A DNA stretch of 64,000 bases from Gordonia sp. ABSL11-1 (GTDB taxonomy: Bacteria; Actinomycetota; Actinomycetes; Mycobacteriales; Mycobacteriaceae), in the NCBI RefSeq assembly GCF_030315685.1, contig NZ_JASXSI010000009.1, forward strand, positions 1 to 64,000, in the 5' to 3' direction. This document shows, piece by piece, positions 15,961 through 25,183 of the stretch. Made by a program: the position numbers and the translations under genes. The notes beneath the pieces were generated by a model. The model saw only the letters and a program-made list of their open reading frames with translations. It did not search any database and was not told the DNA's origin. Within the stretch, counting starts at the first letter, position 1. Each line of letters starts with the position of its first letter.

Positions 15961-16431
15961 ATGCGCGGCGCCGACGAGCTCCCCGACCTGCCGGATGACT
16001 TCGCGCGGTTCTGGTTCCTCCTCCGGCGGGTCGCCGGACTGATGGACCGGACCGGCGACGCCCTGTTCCGCACGGGGCTCGGGATCTCGCTGCCACAGTT
16101 CCTCGTGCTGTCCACGATCGACGCGTACCCGGGGAGGCTGAATCAGCAGATGATCGCCGACCGGCTCGGCCTCACGAAGTCGACGGTCAGCCGACAGATC
16201 GACAACGGGGTGTCGGCGGGCCTGATCTCGGTGTCGCGATCGGAACACTCGCGGCGGGAGAACGACATCAGGCTGACTGAGTCGGGTACCGACATGGTGC
16301 ACCGTGGCGACGATCTGTTCGCCGCTGCGCGCGCCGATTTCCCGGACGTCTCGGCCCGGGAGATGCGGGTGACCCTCGCGACGCTGTCCGCGTTCGACCG
16401 CGCCTTCGGCGCCACGTTCGCATCGGACTGA
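15961..16431 (+). CDS. MarR-family transcriptional regulator
   Basis: 156 residues with a winged helix: LPQFLVLSTIDAYPGRLNQQMIADRLGLTKSTVSRQIDNGVSAGLISVSRSEHSRRENDIRLTESG, i.e. helix-turn-helix at about 62-85 and wing at 95-108. Probably represses the divergent quinone reductase and itself; the ligand is unknown (family members respond to phenolics or electrophiles). ATG at 15961 is used; the frame is open from 15931, but MRGADELPDLPDDFARFWFLL is the natural N-terminus. Confidence 0.9.
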   Translation: MRGADELPDLPDDFARFWFLLRRVAGLMDRTGDALFRTGLGISLPQFLVLSTIDAYPGRLNQQMIADRLGLTKSTVSRQIDNGVSAGLISVSRSEHSRRENDIRLTESGTDMVHRGDDLFAAARADFPDVSAREMRVTLATLSAFDRAFGATFASD

Positions 16432-16542
16432 CCCGCCTCGCGTCGGCACAACCATTCGAGCTGAGTACGTTGGTCACAGAGTGATCGATCGGTGAGAAGT
16501 CCGCGAGCTCGACGGCCGCGGCCGGCAGGAACGAGGTCAGAC

Positions 16543-17559
16543 ATGTCAGCAGAACTCAAACTGGGGTTCAAGGCGTCGGCGGAGCAGTTCGATCCGCGTG
16601 AGTTGGTGGAGATCGCGGTGGCGGCCGAGGAGCACGGGATGGACTCGGTCGCGGTGAGTGACCACTTCCAGCCGTGGCGGCACAACGGTGGGCATGCGCC
16701 GTTCTCGTTGGCGTGGATGGCCGCCGTCGGTGAGCGCACGAAACGTGTGCAGATCGGGACGTCGGTGATGACGCCGACCTTCCGCTACAACCCGGCTGTG
16801 ATCGCGCAGGCGTTCGCGACGATGGGGTGTCTGTATCCGGGGCGGATCATGCTCGGGGTGGGTACCGGTGAGGCGCTCAACGAGTATGCGACCGGTTTTC
16901 AGGGTGAGTGGCCGGAGTTCAAGGAACGCTTCGCGCGGCTGCGGGAGTCGATCCGGTTGATGCGGGAGTTGTGGACCGGCGAGGAGGTCGATTTCGACGG
17001 CGACTACTACCACACGCAGGGCGCGTACATGTATGACGTTCCCGAGCAACCGATCCCGGTGTATGTGGCCGCGGGGGGTCCGGTGGTGGCGCGCTATGCC
17101 GGGCGGGCCGGTGACGGTTTCATCTGTACCTCGGGCAAGGGTGCGGAGTTGTATCAGGAGAAGTTGATCCCGGCGGTCAAGGAGGGTGCGGAGAAGGCGG
17201 AGCGGGATTTCGAGACGATCGATCGGATGATCGAGATCAAGATCTCCTACGATCCGGATCCGGAGCTGGCGTTGGAGAACACGCGATTCTGGGCGCCGCT
17301 GTCGTTGACCGCGGAGCAGAAGCACAGTGTGAACTCGTCGACGGAGATGGAGCGTCTGGCCGACGAGTTGCCGATCGAGCAGGTGGCCAAGCGGTGGATC
17401 GTGGCCTCGGATCCGGATGAGGCGGTGGAGAAGGTGAAGTTCTACACCGATTCCGGGCTGAATCATCTGGTGTTCCATGCGCCGGGCCATGATCAGCAGC
17501 GGTTCCTGACCAATTTCGAGAAGGATCTCGCGCCGAGGCTCCGCGAACTCAGAGTGTGA
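16543..17559 (+). CDS. fgd1: F420-dependent glucose-6-phosphate dehydrogenase Fgd1
   Basis: Oxidises glucose-6-phosphate to 6-phosphogluconolactone while reducing coenzyme F420, feeding F420H2-dependent reductases in the cytoplasm. The 338-residue luciferase-like TIM barrel keeps the active-site residues known from M. tuberculosis FGD1 (336 aa): Asp40, His41 and Trp45 in SDHFQPW, and Glu110 in [14 protein letters not shown] at 16543 has GAGG about 8 nt upstream. Codon choice looks cleaner (many GTG/CTG/GAG) than in neighbours, hinting at high expression. In M. tuberculosis pta directly follows; here about 10 kb separates them. Confidence 0.97.
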   Translation: MSAELKLGFKASAEQFDPRELVEIAVAAEEHGMDSVAVSDHFQPWRHNGGHAPFSLAWMAAVGERTKRVQIGTSVMTPTFRYNPAVIAQAFATMGCLYPGRIMLGVGTGEALNEYATGFQGEWPEFKERFARLRESIRLMRELWTGEEVDFDGDYYHTQGAYMYDVPEQPIPVYVAAGGPVVARYAGRAGDGFICTSGKGAELYQEKLIPAVKEGAEKAERDFETIDRMIEIKISYDPDPELALENTRFWAPLSLTAEQKHSVNSSTEMERLADELPIEQVAKRWIVASDPDEAVEKVKFYTDSGLNHLVFHAPGHDQQRFLTNFEKDLAPRLRELRV

Positions 17560-17588
17560 GCTTGGGTGAAGGACCGGCGCGCACTCGT

Positions 17589-18848
17589 TCAGCTGAGGTG
17601 CTCGAGCAGGAACTCCAATGTCCGTGTCCACGCGTGCCGCTGAGCTGTGGCGACGTCCTCGGGAGCGCCGCCGCCGATCAGTCCGGCGGAACGGGTGACC
17701 GTGGTCGGTACCGCCGGCGGACGGATGAAGTGTCCGACGCGCGGGTAGATCAACAGTTCGTCGTCGGCACAGCGATCGGCACCGAGCCGGATCCGGCGAT
17801 CGATGATCGCCCGGGCCATCTCGGCGGCGGGGTAGCACCGGTCGTTTGTGCCGGCGATCGCCAGGATCGGGCAGTCTATCCGCTCTACCGGGATGGCGGC
17901 ATCGGCGACCGCGTGATGATCCCGCAATCCCGCCTCGTAGGCCTTCGTCGTCGCCATGGCCATCGACGACCGCCCGGCAAGGAGGCTGCGGCGCACCATG
18001 TTCATCGTCACCTGGCCGAGTAGACGTTCGGCACGGACGGGTACGTAGGGCAGATCGATCCCCTCGTGGGTGAGGGACGACACCTGCTCGGGAGGTCCGT
18101 CGGTGCGTAGGGATTGAAAGACGACGTGGCTGGGCGCGACGGCCACGATCGCTCGGAGCGGCGAGCGGGTCATGGCCACCGTCGTCAACGCTGTCTGCAC
18201 GCCGATCGAGGACGCGTGAATCGCGACCGCGCCGTCGTCGACATACGGTCTCGCAGTAAATGCCTCGATCCCGTGGGCGATCGCCTCCACAGGAATCCGG
18301 GCTACGGAATCCGGGAGTCCGGGACGGCCGGTGTAGGCCAGGACCGACGTCGCGTACCCGTGTGAGGCGAACAATGCGGCAGTAGCCCAGGTGGAGCGCG
18401 TGACCATCGTGCCAGGGACGACGATCACGCCGGGCAGGGAACTGTCGTCGTCGGCCGGTCGGTACGTGTGGAGCTCCCACCCTGGCCCTCGAAGATCTTC
18501 GCAGACCAACCCGCGTCCCCACACCCGACGAAGGGTCGTGCTGGACACCTCGGAGCCATCGGATGCGGTGGCGGTGAACTCGAGCGCCGAATCGCACGCC
18601 TCGAACAGTGTCGGTACGGCGCGCGACGTCATCACGGGCTGCATGGTGACCCACGGTTCATCGTTGTCGGCGATGTCGAGGAGTCCGTTCCCGCCGACCG
18701 GATGTCTACCCGATGACCGCCAACGCCGCCCGTTCGCATCGACGCCGTATACGTCCAAGTCGACCGTTGTCGCCGAGGTCCCTGTCACCTGGAACCGAAC
18801 GGGTGAGTCAACGAGCCCGTCGCCGGTGTCGATCACATGGAGGTGCAT
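17589..18848 (-). CDS. Acyl-CoA thioesterase / BAAT-family hydrolase
   Basis: 419 residues with two parts: an N-terminal beta domain (about 5-125; SPVRFQVTG...VDLDVYGVDANGRRW, VTMQPVMTSR) like the bile acid-CoA thioesterase N-domain, and a C-terminal alpha/beta hydrolase (130-419; LPGVIVVPGTM, HASSIGVQTA with nucleophile Ser214, GTNDRCYPA with the acid Asp, GHFIRPP with the His). Family members hydrolyse acyl-CoA or transfer the acyl group to amino acids. The GxSxG motif is ASSIG, with Ala for the first Gly. No ribosome site is obvious at the ATG at 18848. First gene of the ~10 kb block after fgd1. Confidence 0.78.
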   Translation of the reverse strand: MHLHVIDTGDGLVDSPVRFQVTGTSATTVDLDVYGVDANGRRWRSSGRHPVGGNGLLDIADNDEPWVTMQPVMTSRAVPTLFEACDSALEFTATASDGSEVSSTTLRRVWGRGLVCEDLRGPGWELHTYRPADDDSSLPGVIVVPGTMVTRSTWATAALFASHGYATSVLAYTGRPGLPDSVARIPVEAIAHGIEAFTARPYVDDGAVAIHASSIGVQTALTTVAMTRSPLRAIVAVAPSHVVFQSLRTDGPPEQVSSLTHEGIDLPYVPVRAERLLGQVTMNMVRRSLLAGRSSMAMATTKAYEAGLRDHHAVADAAIPVERIDCPILAIAGTNDRCYPAAEMARAIIDRRIRLGADRCADDELLIYPRVGHFIRPPAVPTTVTRSAGLIGGGAPEDVATAQRHAWTRTLEFLLEHLS

Positions 18849-18875
18849 CCGTGGCTGGGGTGTGGCGGCCGTGTG

Positions 18876-19367
18876 TCAGGACAGGACGAATGTCGCACCC
18901 ATGGCCGGCCCGTAGCGGAAGATGTTGGCGTAGACGGATTCTCCCGCAGATGCGCCGGTGTCCTGGAGGGTGGTGTATCCGAAGATGTGACCCAGCGAGG
19001 ATCGGTAGGTGGTCGTGGTGTCGAAGCGGTAGGTGTACGAATAGGTCACCTCGACACCCATCGTTGCCGGATTCGAGGTCCAGGCCCTGACCACCGTGGT
19101 CTGGCCCATGTTCAGGGTGGCGGGAGGTGCATCGATCCAGCGGAAGTCCGACGAGCTGCCTGCACCCACGCTGGTGTCGGGGAACCGGCTGAGTGTCAGA
19201 GGCATTCCGGTCTGGTTCGTGATCACGAGAACCGCGCTCGACCCTCCGGGTGGAATCGGGCGAGCTGCTGCGGACGTGGTGGTCGTCACGCCCGCGAGGA
19301 CCAACGTCACCGCGAGCGCCGAGGCGATCGCAGTGACGAGCCGAACGACACTTCGATGTGATCTCAT
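18876..19367 (-). CDS. Secreted beta-rich protein, possibly of the ET79/aegerolysin-like fold
   Basis: 163 residues with a clear Sec signal peptide (RSHRSVVRLVTAIASALAVTLVLAG..., cleavage near SAAA at about 34). The mature part VLVITNQTGMPLTLSRF...DAPPATLNMGQTTVVRAWTSNPATMGVEVTYSYTYRF resembles the actinobacterial crystal-protein-ET79/aegerolysin pattern (NxTGxPL..., PPxTIxxGxT, then G-x-E/V-x-V-x-Y), which includes membrane-binding proteins. The match is from pattern memory and is weak. It has a strong AAAGGAGA ribosome site 5 nt before the ATG. Divergent from the response-regulator operon. Confidence 0.6.
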   Translation of the reverse strand: MRSHRSVVRLVTAIASALAVTLVLAGVTTTTSAAARPIPPGGSSAVLVITNQTGMPLTLSRFPDTSVGAGSSSDFRWIDAPPATLNMGQTTVVRAWTSNPATMGVEVTYSYTYRFDTTTTYRSSLGHIFGYTTLQDTGASAGESVYANIFRYGPAMGATFVLS

Positions 19368-19553
19368 GGCGATCTCCTTTGTCGATCCTTCGGTGGATCA
19401 TCCGAGCGTATGAAGCATGCGAGGCCCGGATAAGTCCCAAAGATGGGGGTATCCAGGTCGCGGGCTCCGGCTGCGATTCGCCGTTGTGGCTCCCATGAAA
19501 GTCATCAGCTGCCAGAATGATCCACGGGCCGTGTGCGGAGCGCGGGAGGTGAC

Positions 19554-20216
19554 ATGACGGCGGACAGCGGATTTCGCGTCGGGATCGTGGACGATCACCG
19601 ATCTGCGATATGGGGGATCGAACGCATACTCGAGGACAACGGCCGGTTGCGCCTCGTGGCGTCGGCCGCGACCGTCGACGAATTGCTGCACACGACTTCA
19701 GATCTCGCCGTCGTGATCCTCGACCTGCGTCTCGCCGATGGCACGTCACCTGAGGACAACGTCGAACGGTTCCGTGCCCTGGGCATCCATGTACTTGTCT
19801 ACACCTCTGGGGATCAGCCCGAACTAGTGAGGTCTGCGGCGCGAGCAGGAGTCCTCGGCGTGATCCGTAAGAGTGCGGAGCAGGACGAGGTCGTCGATGC
19901 GATCACCTCAGCCGCTCGGGGTGAGGAGGTGCTGGGTATGGAGTGGGCCGCGGCGATCGACGCCGACCCCGACCTCGAACGAGTGCGACTGAGCCCTCAA
20001 CTCCAGCGCGTGCTCACCCTCTATGCCAATGGCGAGACCTCACGTCGCATCGGCGAGCTCATGAATGTACAAGTCGATACGGTGCACGAGTATCTGAAGA
20101 GGATTCGCCAGAAGTATGCGGAGGCCGGGCGGCCGGCACGGACCAAGCTCGAACTGTTCAAACGTGCGGTCGAGGACGGATTGTTACCGATGCACCCGCC
20201 GCACCATCGCTCGTGA
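19554..20216 (+). CDS. LuxR/NarL-type response regulator
   Basis: 220 residues. Receiver domain 7-120 with acidic Asp13/Asp14, phospho-acceptor Asp57 (VVILDLRLADG), Thr84 and Lys106, all conserved, so it is phosphorylatable. The C-terminal helix-turn-helix LSPQLQRVLTLYANGETSRRIGELMNVQVDTVHEYLKRIR (about 148-187) is a diverged LuxR-type domain. GGGAGG lies 5 nt before the ATG at 19554. The stop overlaps the kinase start by one base, so this is a standard two-component operon. The divergent secreted-protein gene may be a target. Confidence 0.92.
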   Translation: MTADSGFRVGIVDDHRSAIWGIERILEDNGRLRLVASAATVDELLHTTSDLAVVILDLRLADGTSPEDNVERFRALGIHVLVYTSGDQPELVRSAARAGVLGVIRKSAEQDEVVDAITSAARGEEVLGMEWAAAIDADPDLERVRLSPQLQRVLTLYANGETSRRIGELMNVQVDTVHEYLKRIRQKYAEAGRPARTKLELFKRAVEDGLLPMHPPHHRS

Positions 20217-21385
20217 TGGCGGCGCCGGACGGCCGGCGCATCCAACGACTGCTCGCGCGGTTCGTCGGGCTCGGCTACCTCGGGTATCTGGCGGTGTCCG
20301 CCCCGGAGTTCGGGCGCGCCGCCGAGTTGGTGTCCGCGTGGTGGACACCAACGGTCCTGTTCCTGACTTTTCTACCCGGCTTGGCGCTGTTGGTAGCGAG
20401 CTTCCGCGCGGTTCTCAGGACGATGCACCTTCTCGCGGTCTCCGCCGCGGGCGGCTATCTGACCTCGAATGTTCTCTGGCTGATCGCGTGGAACGGGACC
20501 AGGGTGGAGGATCTGCGCAGCAATTGGCTGGTGATCTTCTCCGGTCTCGCCGGATTGAGCGCGGCTCTGGTGCTGCGCGCGACGTGGGCGGTGGGCATCC
20601 AGGTCGTCGCCTCGATTCTGTCCAGCCTCACGAACCAACTGGGTCTGATCAGCACGCGACCGACGGCCGTCCGGGTGATCTACGAGTCGGTGTGGGCGAC
20701 TGCTTTCAGCTGTGTGTTCGTGGTGGCGGTCCTCATCGCTGTCCGCACCGCCCGAACACTGGACGAGACAAGAGATCTCGTGCAACACGAGTCGGCTGCC
20801 GCCGCCGCGCGTGCAGCGCGTGACCACGAACGTGCACGCTTCGATGCCCTGGTCCACGATCAGGTCCTCGCGACCTTGCTAGAGGCGCATCGGGCTCCGC
20901 ATGAGCCCAGTACGTCCCGGCATGCGCGCACGGCGCTCGCCGAACTGGATGCGCTGAACGGCGATCCGATGCGCGAGGGCGAGGTCGGGGCGATCGCCGT
21001 CGTCGCGAGAATCCGCTCGGTATGCACAGAGATCGACGATCAGTCGACGGTCGTGCCCACCGTTACCCAGACCGCGATGGCACAGATGTTTCCGGTCTCG
21101 GCTGTCGCGGTCGTCGGCGCTGCGACGGGCGAAGCGCTGCGCAACAGCGTCCGGCATGCGGGACCGGATGCCCAGCGGACGATCAGTGTGATGGTGGACA
21201 TCGACCGTCTCGTCGTGAGGATCACCGACTTCGGCCGGGGATTCGGTGCCGACGACCTCGGCGGAGGCCGTCTGGGTATCGCGTTGAGCATCACTGCACG
21301 GATGGACAGTCTCCCCGGTGGTCGGTCGGCGGTCTACAGCCGACGAGGTTCAGGGACAACGGTGGAGCTCGAATGGAATCGCTGA
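20216..21385 (+). CDS. Membrane sensor histidine kinase (HisKA_3/DesK-like)
   Basis: 389 residues. About five to six hydrophobic helices span 10-175, then a coiled linker (VRTARTLDETRDLVQHESAAAAARAARDHERARFD) leads to the dimerisation segment with His214 in ALVHDQVLATL. The ATPase domain has the N-box EALRNSVRHA (Asn310), G1 DFGRGFG (338-344), G2 GRLGIALSI and GSGTTVELEW. It is expected to phosphorylate the regulator encoded just upstream. ATG at 20216 overlaps that gene's TGA; GTG at 20213 is an alternative. The signal is unknown; no extracellular domain of note. Confidence 0.9.
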   Translation: MAAPDGRRIQRLLARFVGLGYLGYLAVSAPEFGRAAELVSAWWTPTVLFLTFLPGLALLVASFRAVLRTMHLLAVSAAGGYLTSNVLWLIAWNGTRVEDLRSNWLVIFSGLAGLSAALVLRATWAVGIQVVASILSSLTNQLGLISTRPTAVRVIYESVWATAFSCVFVVAVLIAVRTARTLDETRDLVQHESAAAAARAARDHERARFDALVHDQVLATLLEAHRAPHEPSTSRHARTALAELDALNGDPMREGEVGAIAVVARIRSVCTEIDDQSTVVPTVTQTAMAQMFPVSAVAVVGAATGEALRNSVRHAGPDAQRTISVMVDIDRLVVRITDFGRGFGADDLGGGRLGIALSITARMDSLPGGRSAVYSRRGSGTTVELEWNR

Positions 21386-22458
21386 GAGAACGGCGGGGGC
21401 GGGTGGCCGCCGAGCGGCGCGGGCGAAACGACGCTCCGACGATCATCGGTATGCACTCGCGGTGGGCTCTCGGCGTGGCAGGCGTTTTCGTACTCGCCGG
21501 GGCCGTGGTCACGATCGGCTCGTCCGGAGTCGGGGCGCAACTCGCCCCGGCGATGGTCTCGCTACTCCTACTGGTGGTGGGCGCTGCAACGCTGCTGACG
21601 ACCGCGGGTGATCCACTCCCGACGTGGCCGGCCGCGGTGATCGCACTCATTCCCGCTGTGCAGGCGTCGATCTTCTGGCCCGCGTTGCCGACGCCCCTCG
21701 AGGATCCACTCCAGGCATCGGCGGCCATCGGGGGAGGCGTGGTGCTGTGTGCGTTCCTCTGCGTGCGTGGCCGGGTTCTGTACGCGTGGGCCGGGCAGGT
21801 CATGGCGTTCGTCGCGGTCCTCGCGATGACCCTCGGCTCGCACGGAGCGGTGTCGGCGGTCGTGGGGATGTTCCTGTCCAATGCCGGGGTGCTGGTGATG
21901 GCGACCTACTTCGCCTGGCTGATGCGACCGGCGGTCGACGCTCTCTTCCGGCTTCGTGAGACACAGACGACGATGATGGCGGATCTCGCGGCATCGGAGG
22001 CCGCACGGATCGAACGTGCCGCCCAGAAAGCCCGGCTGGATGCTCTGGCGCGGCCGGTGCTGAGCGCCATCGCGGACGGGGAGAACCTCAGCTCCGAGGA
22101 CATCGCCCGCACAGGCCTACTCGAAGCGCTTCTCCGCGACGGTATCCGAGCACGAGGCCTCGATGTCCCCGAGATCAACCGTGCTGCGTGGGCGGCCCGC
22201 GAGCGCGGTGTCGCGGTGCAACTTCTCGACGACGGCGGGCTCGACGGACGGCACGTCGGCGCGGCAGCGCGGCAGCGGCTGTACTCGGAACTCGCGGCCT
22301 GTCTCGATGATGTCGCGGCGGGGACCGTGGTCATCCGTATCCAGCCCCCGGGACGAGAGGTGATCGTCACGTCAGTGGTCACCTGCGACGGTCTGGTGCG
22401 CAGCCGAGAGTTCGACGCTGTCTGGTTCAACGCATCATTGGAACGGACTCAGCGTTGA
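21373..22458 (+). CDS. Membrane protein resembling a histidine kinase without catalytic parts
   Basis: 361 residues, starting 13 nt before the kinase stop. About six helices (32-190) are followed by a helical linker and RLDALARPVLSAIADGE at 221-237, which lines up with RFDALVHDQVLATLLEA of the upstream kinase, but the phospho-acceptor His is replaced (Arg) and no N-box, DxGxG or GxGT motif follows. The C-terminal 100 residues have a small alpha/beta pattern. I read it as a pseudokinase-like partner that may tune or sense for the true kinase. Not a family I can name. Confidence 0.65.
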   Translation: MESLRERRGRVAAERRGRNDAPTIIGMHSRWALGVAGVFVLAGAVVTIGSSGVGAQLAPAMVSLLLLVVGAATLLTTAGDPLPTWPAAVIALIPAVQASIFWPALPTPLEDPLQASAAIGGGVVLCAFLCVRGRVLYAWAGQVMAFVAVLAMTLGSHGAVSAVVGMFLSNAGVLVMATYFAWLMRPAVDALFRLRETQTTMMADLAASEAARIERAAQKARLDALARPVLSAIADGENLSSEDIARTGLLEALLRDGIRARGLDVPEINRAAWAARERGVAVQLLDDGGLDGRHVGAAARQRLYSELAACLDDVAAGTVVIRIQPPGREVIVTSVVTCDGLVRSREFDAVWFNASLERTQR

Positions 22459-23360
22459 CGTCGACCCGTCCCTGGAGGGTGGTTCACCGAGTTCTGGAGC
22501 AGGTCCACGATGCGGTCGACCGCACGATGACCGGCCACCCGATGGTGGCGGCGCACCCAGATCGACCGTGTCGGAGTCGGATCGTCGATACGTACCGCGA
22601 CCACGCCGTCGGGAAGGCCCACGAGCGCGAGTTCCGGCACGACGGTGAGGCCGACGCCGGCGGCGACGAACCGGGTCGCGGTCGGATAGTCCTGGGTCTG
22701 CACGGCGAAATCGGGAGTGAATCCGACTGCCGTGCACGCGTCCAGCAGCGTCTGACGGCACGGTCCGCGCGCGATGTCGTTGTCCACCCATGATCGCGTG
22801 CTCAACTCGGCCAGCGTCACCCGATCGTGTTCGGCGAGGTCCGAATCTGCGTGGACCACTGCGTAATACGGTTCGGTCACCAACGGCAGGCAGTCGTAGC
22901 CGGTCATCGCCGACGTCGCGGCACCCGCCACGTACACCTCGACGTCAGGTCCGGGCCGCCCCTCCTCGACCAATTCGACGAGCCGGAGGTCGAGTCGGAT
23001 GTCGGGGAACTCGCGCGTGATGGACGCGACGATCGGTGGTATCCAGGTCGTGCCCGCGGAGGCGAAGTAGTTCATCGACAGGCGACCCGCCCGACCTTCA
23101 CGCAGATCATGGATCACTCCGTCGATCCGGGCCAGGTGATCGAAGACGCCTGCCGATTCGTCGGCCAGAATGCGACCCGCCTCGGTGGGCAGCACCCCGC
23201 GACCGTCGCGCTCGAGGAGAGCGAGGCCGGTCTCCCGCTGCAGGGTGGCGATCTGCTGACTGACCGCCGACGACGTGTACCCGAGGGCTCCCGCCGCTCC
23301 TCCGATGGAACCCTCGGCGACGACGGCCCGGAACACGCGGAGACGATGTGGATCGATCAT
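22449..23360 (-). CDS. LysR-family transcriptional regulator
   Basis: 303 residues. N-terminal winged helix: HRLRVFRAVVAEGSIGGAAGALGYTSSAVSQQIATLQRETGLALLERDGRGVLPTEAG, then a periplasmic-binding-like effector domain (about 90-295; RLSMNYFASAGTTWIPPIVASITREFPDI). Likely controls the divergent EamA transporter, which begins 84 nt away. ATG at 23360 gives the usual MIDPHRLRVF start; the frame is open from 23396. The 3' end overlaps the kinase-like gene by 10 nt (convergent). Last residues are basic (PPGTGRRQR). Confidence 0.92.
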   Translation of the reverse strand: MIDPHRLRVFRAVVAEGSIGGAAGALGYTSSAVSQQIATLQRETGLALLERDGRGVLPTEAGRILADESAGVFDHLARIDGVIHDLREGRAGRLSMNYFASAGTTWIPPIVASITREFPDIRLDLRLVELVEEGRPGPDVEVYVAGAATSAMTGYDCLPLVTEPYYAVVHADSDLAEHDRVTLAELSTRSWVDNDIARGPCRQTLLDACTAVGFTPDFAVQTQDYPTATRFVAAGVGLTVVPELALVGLPDGVVAVRIDDPTPTRSIWVRRHHRVAGHRAVDRIVDLLQNSVNHPPGTGRRQR

Positions 23361-23443
23361 GGGCGCAACGCTACAGTGATGCTTAATCGTCGGCAATGAA
23401 AAGTCACTTGTGCTTACGTCTACTGGTGGCGATGCTGGTGGAC

Positions 23444-24409
23444 ATGCGCACGATCCCTCTGCCCGCCGTCGCCGCGACCGTCACCGTCGTGCTGTGGGCG
23501 TCGGCATTCGTCGTCATCCGTGACCTCGGCCCGGTGTTCTCGCCCGGTGCGATGGCCTTCCTCCGGCTGCTGTTCGGCGTCATCGCCCTCACCGTCATCC
23601 TCGTGATCACGCGAGTGCGGATGGCGGGCCGCACGCCGGCCCCGAGCTGGCCGCGTGGTCGGGCACTCGGGCTGGTCATCGCGTACGGGGTCGCCTGGTT
23701 CGGCGGCTACAGCGTTCTGCTGAACTGGGCCGAACAGCATCTCGACGCCGGGACCGCCGCGTTGCTGGTGAACGTCGCGCCCATCATCGTCGCGGTGTAC
23801 GCCGGGTTCTTCCTCGGTGAGGGCTTCACTCGATCGCTCGTGGTCGGGATCGTGGTGGCCTTCAGCGGGGTCGTCCTCATCACGGTCGGCGGCGACAGCG
23901 CGCACGCCGACTGGCTCGGTCTGATGCTGGGCCTGATGACGGCGGTGCTCTACGCGGCCGGGGTTCTCCTGCAGAAGGTCGCATTGCGGGAGGTGGACGC
24001 CGTCATGGCGACCTGGCTCGGTGCGGTGGCCGGTCTCGTGGCCACACTTCCCTTCGCGCCGGCCGCGGTGCGTGAACTCGGTGCCGCGAGTGCCGGCGAA
24101 CTGGTCGCCATCGTCTTCCTGGGTGTCGGACCGACGGCGATCGCGTTCACGACCTGGGCGTACGCGTTGTCGCGCACCGACGCGGGCGCGATGGCGGCGA
24201 CAACGCTCGTCGTGCCGGCGATCGTCATCGGGATGTCGTGGCTTTTCCTCGGGGAACTCCCGTCGGCCCTACGGATCGTCGGCGGTGTCCTCTGCCTGGC
24301 CGGCGTGGCCATCGGACGCGGCCTGCTGCGGTGGCCGCCGCGTCGGACCGACCGATTCGTCGGGATTTCCGACGACGAGGGGGTGCCGAGTTCGTCCGGG
24401 ACTGGCTAG
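23444..24409 (+). CDS. EamA/DMT-superfamily exporter
   Basis: 321 residues with ten hydrophobic helices in two EamA repeats: VTVVLWASAFVVIRDLGPVFSPGAMAFLRLLFG starts the first, LGLMTAVLYAAGVLLQKVALREVDAVMATWLGAVAG starts the second. Such proteins export amino acids or metabolites; substrate unknown. Three in-frame ATGs exist (23396, 23432, 23444); I use 23444 (MRTIPLPAV) as it begins right before helix 1, with 23432 nearly as good (GGTGG just upstream of each). Divergent from its probable LysR regulator. Confidence 0.85.
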   Translation: MRTIPLPAVAATVTVVLWASAFVVIRDLGPVFSPGAMAFLRLLFGVIALTVILVITRVRMAGRTPAPSWPRGRALGLVIAYGVAWFGGYSVLLNWAEQHLDAGTAALLVNVAPIIVAVYAGFFLGEGFTRSLVVGIVVAFSGVVLITVGGDSAHADWLGLMLGLMTAVLYAAGVLLQKVALREVDAVMATWLGAVAGLVATLPFAPAAVRELGAASAGELVAIVFLGVGPTAIAFTTWAYALSRTDAGAMAATTLVVPAIVIGMSWLFLGELPSALRIVGGVLCLAGVAIGRGLLRWPPRRTDRFVGISDDEGVPSSSGTG

Positions 24410-24476
24410 TCTCCTAGGTGGAAACATGACAAGGATGACCCGTGACCATCGCGGGACCGTCGAGGAGAGATGTCGC

Positions 24477-25115
24477 ATGCGCAAGCTGACGGTATCCATC
24501 GCCGCCGCCGCGGTCGTCGCGGTGGGCAGCGGCATCACGATCGCGGTCATCGGCCCGTCGCCGACCGCCGCCGCCCCGTCGTTCGTCACGTCGTCATGCG
24601 GCTCCTTCTCCGGTGTCGGGCCGAGTCCCGACTGCGGATTCCGCGTCACCGACCGGACGGTCCGGGTGGAGTTGCGCAACAACGGTTCTGCGCCCGTCCC
24701 CGTGGTCTGCACCCTCGGCCGGGTCGGGGCCGCGCAACCGGTCGCCTCGACGACATTGGCGCCGAAGCAACGCGGCGTGGTCTCGGCGACGTCAGCGCTC
24801 GCCGGCGCACAGGCCTACGTGATCGACTGCCAGAGCGCGGTGCCGGTGGGCAAGGAGGTCTCCCGGACCGCGGTGTTCACCGCACGATTCGCGGCTCCCG
24901 AGCGTCGGACGCCGACCCGCAGCCAGTTCGTCCGGCCGGCCCCTCCCGAGCGCACCTCATCGCCGACGGTGACGCTGCCGGCGCCTCCGCGTCGCACCAC
25001 CACGACGATCACGCCCACCGTCACCGAGGAACCGTCGTCCCCGGTCCGGCCCATCGCGCCGACGGAGGAGCCGCCCCGCACCACGACCACGACGACCACC
25101 CCGCCGGTCGGCTGA
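24477..25115 (+). CDS. Secreted protein with a Pro/Thr-rich tail, unknown function
   Basis: 212 residues. Signal peptide MRKLTVSIAAAAVVAVGSGITIAVIGPSPTAAAPS (cleavage near AAA-PS at 33-34). The mature core (about 36-145) has cysteines at CGSF, PDCGF, VVCTL and IDCQS, probably two disulfides, and a beta pattern (RVELRNNGSAPVPVVCTLGR). From about 150 the chain is low-complexity Pro/Thr/Arg (TTTTITPTVTEEPSSP..., PPRTTTTTTTPP), which could span the cell wall or be glycosylated. GAGGAGA lies 6-8 nt before the ATG. Not recognised as a named family. Confidence 0.75.
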   Translation: MRKLTVSIAAAAVVAVGSGITIAVIGPSPTAAAPSFVTSSCGSFSGVGPSPDCGFRVTDRTVRVELRNNGSAPVPVVCTLGRVGAAQPVASTTLAPKQRGVVSATSALAGAQAYVIDCQSAVPVGKEVSRTAVFTARFAAPERRTPTRSQFVRPAPPERTSSPTVTLPAPPRRTTTTITPTVTEEPSSPVRPIAPTEEPPRTTTTTTTPPVG

Positions 25116-25183
25116 GCCGACCGGAGTCACGACCGGACGCGGTCGTTCTCCGACGCCACCGTTCTCCGATACCGTTGTGAGCC

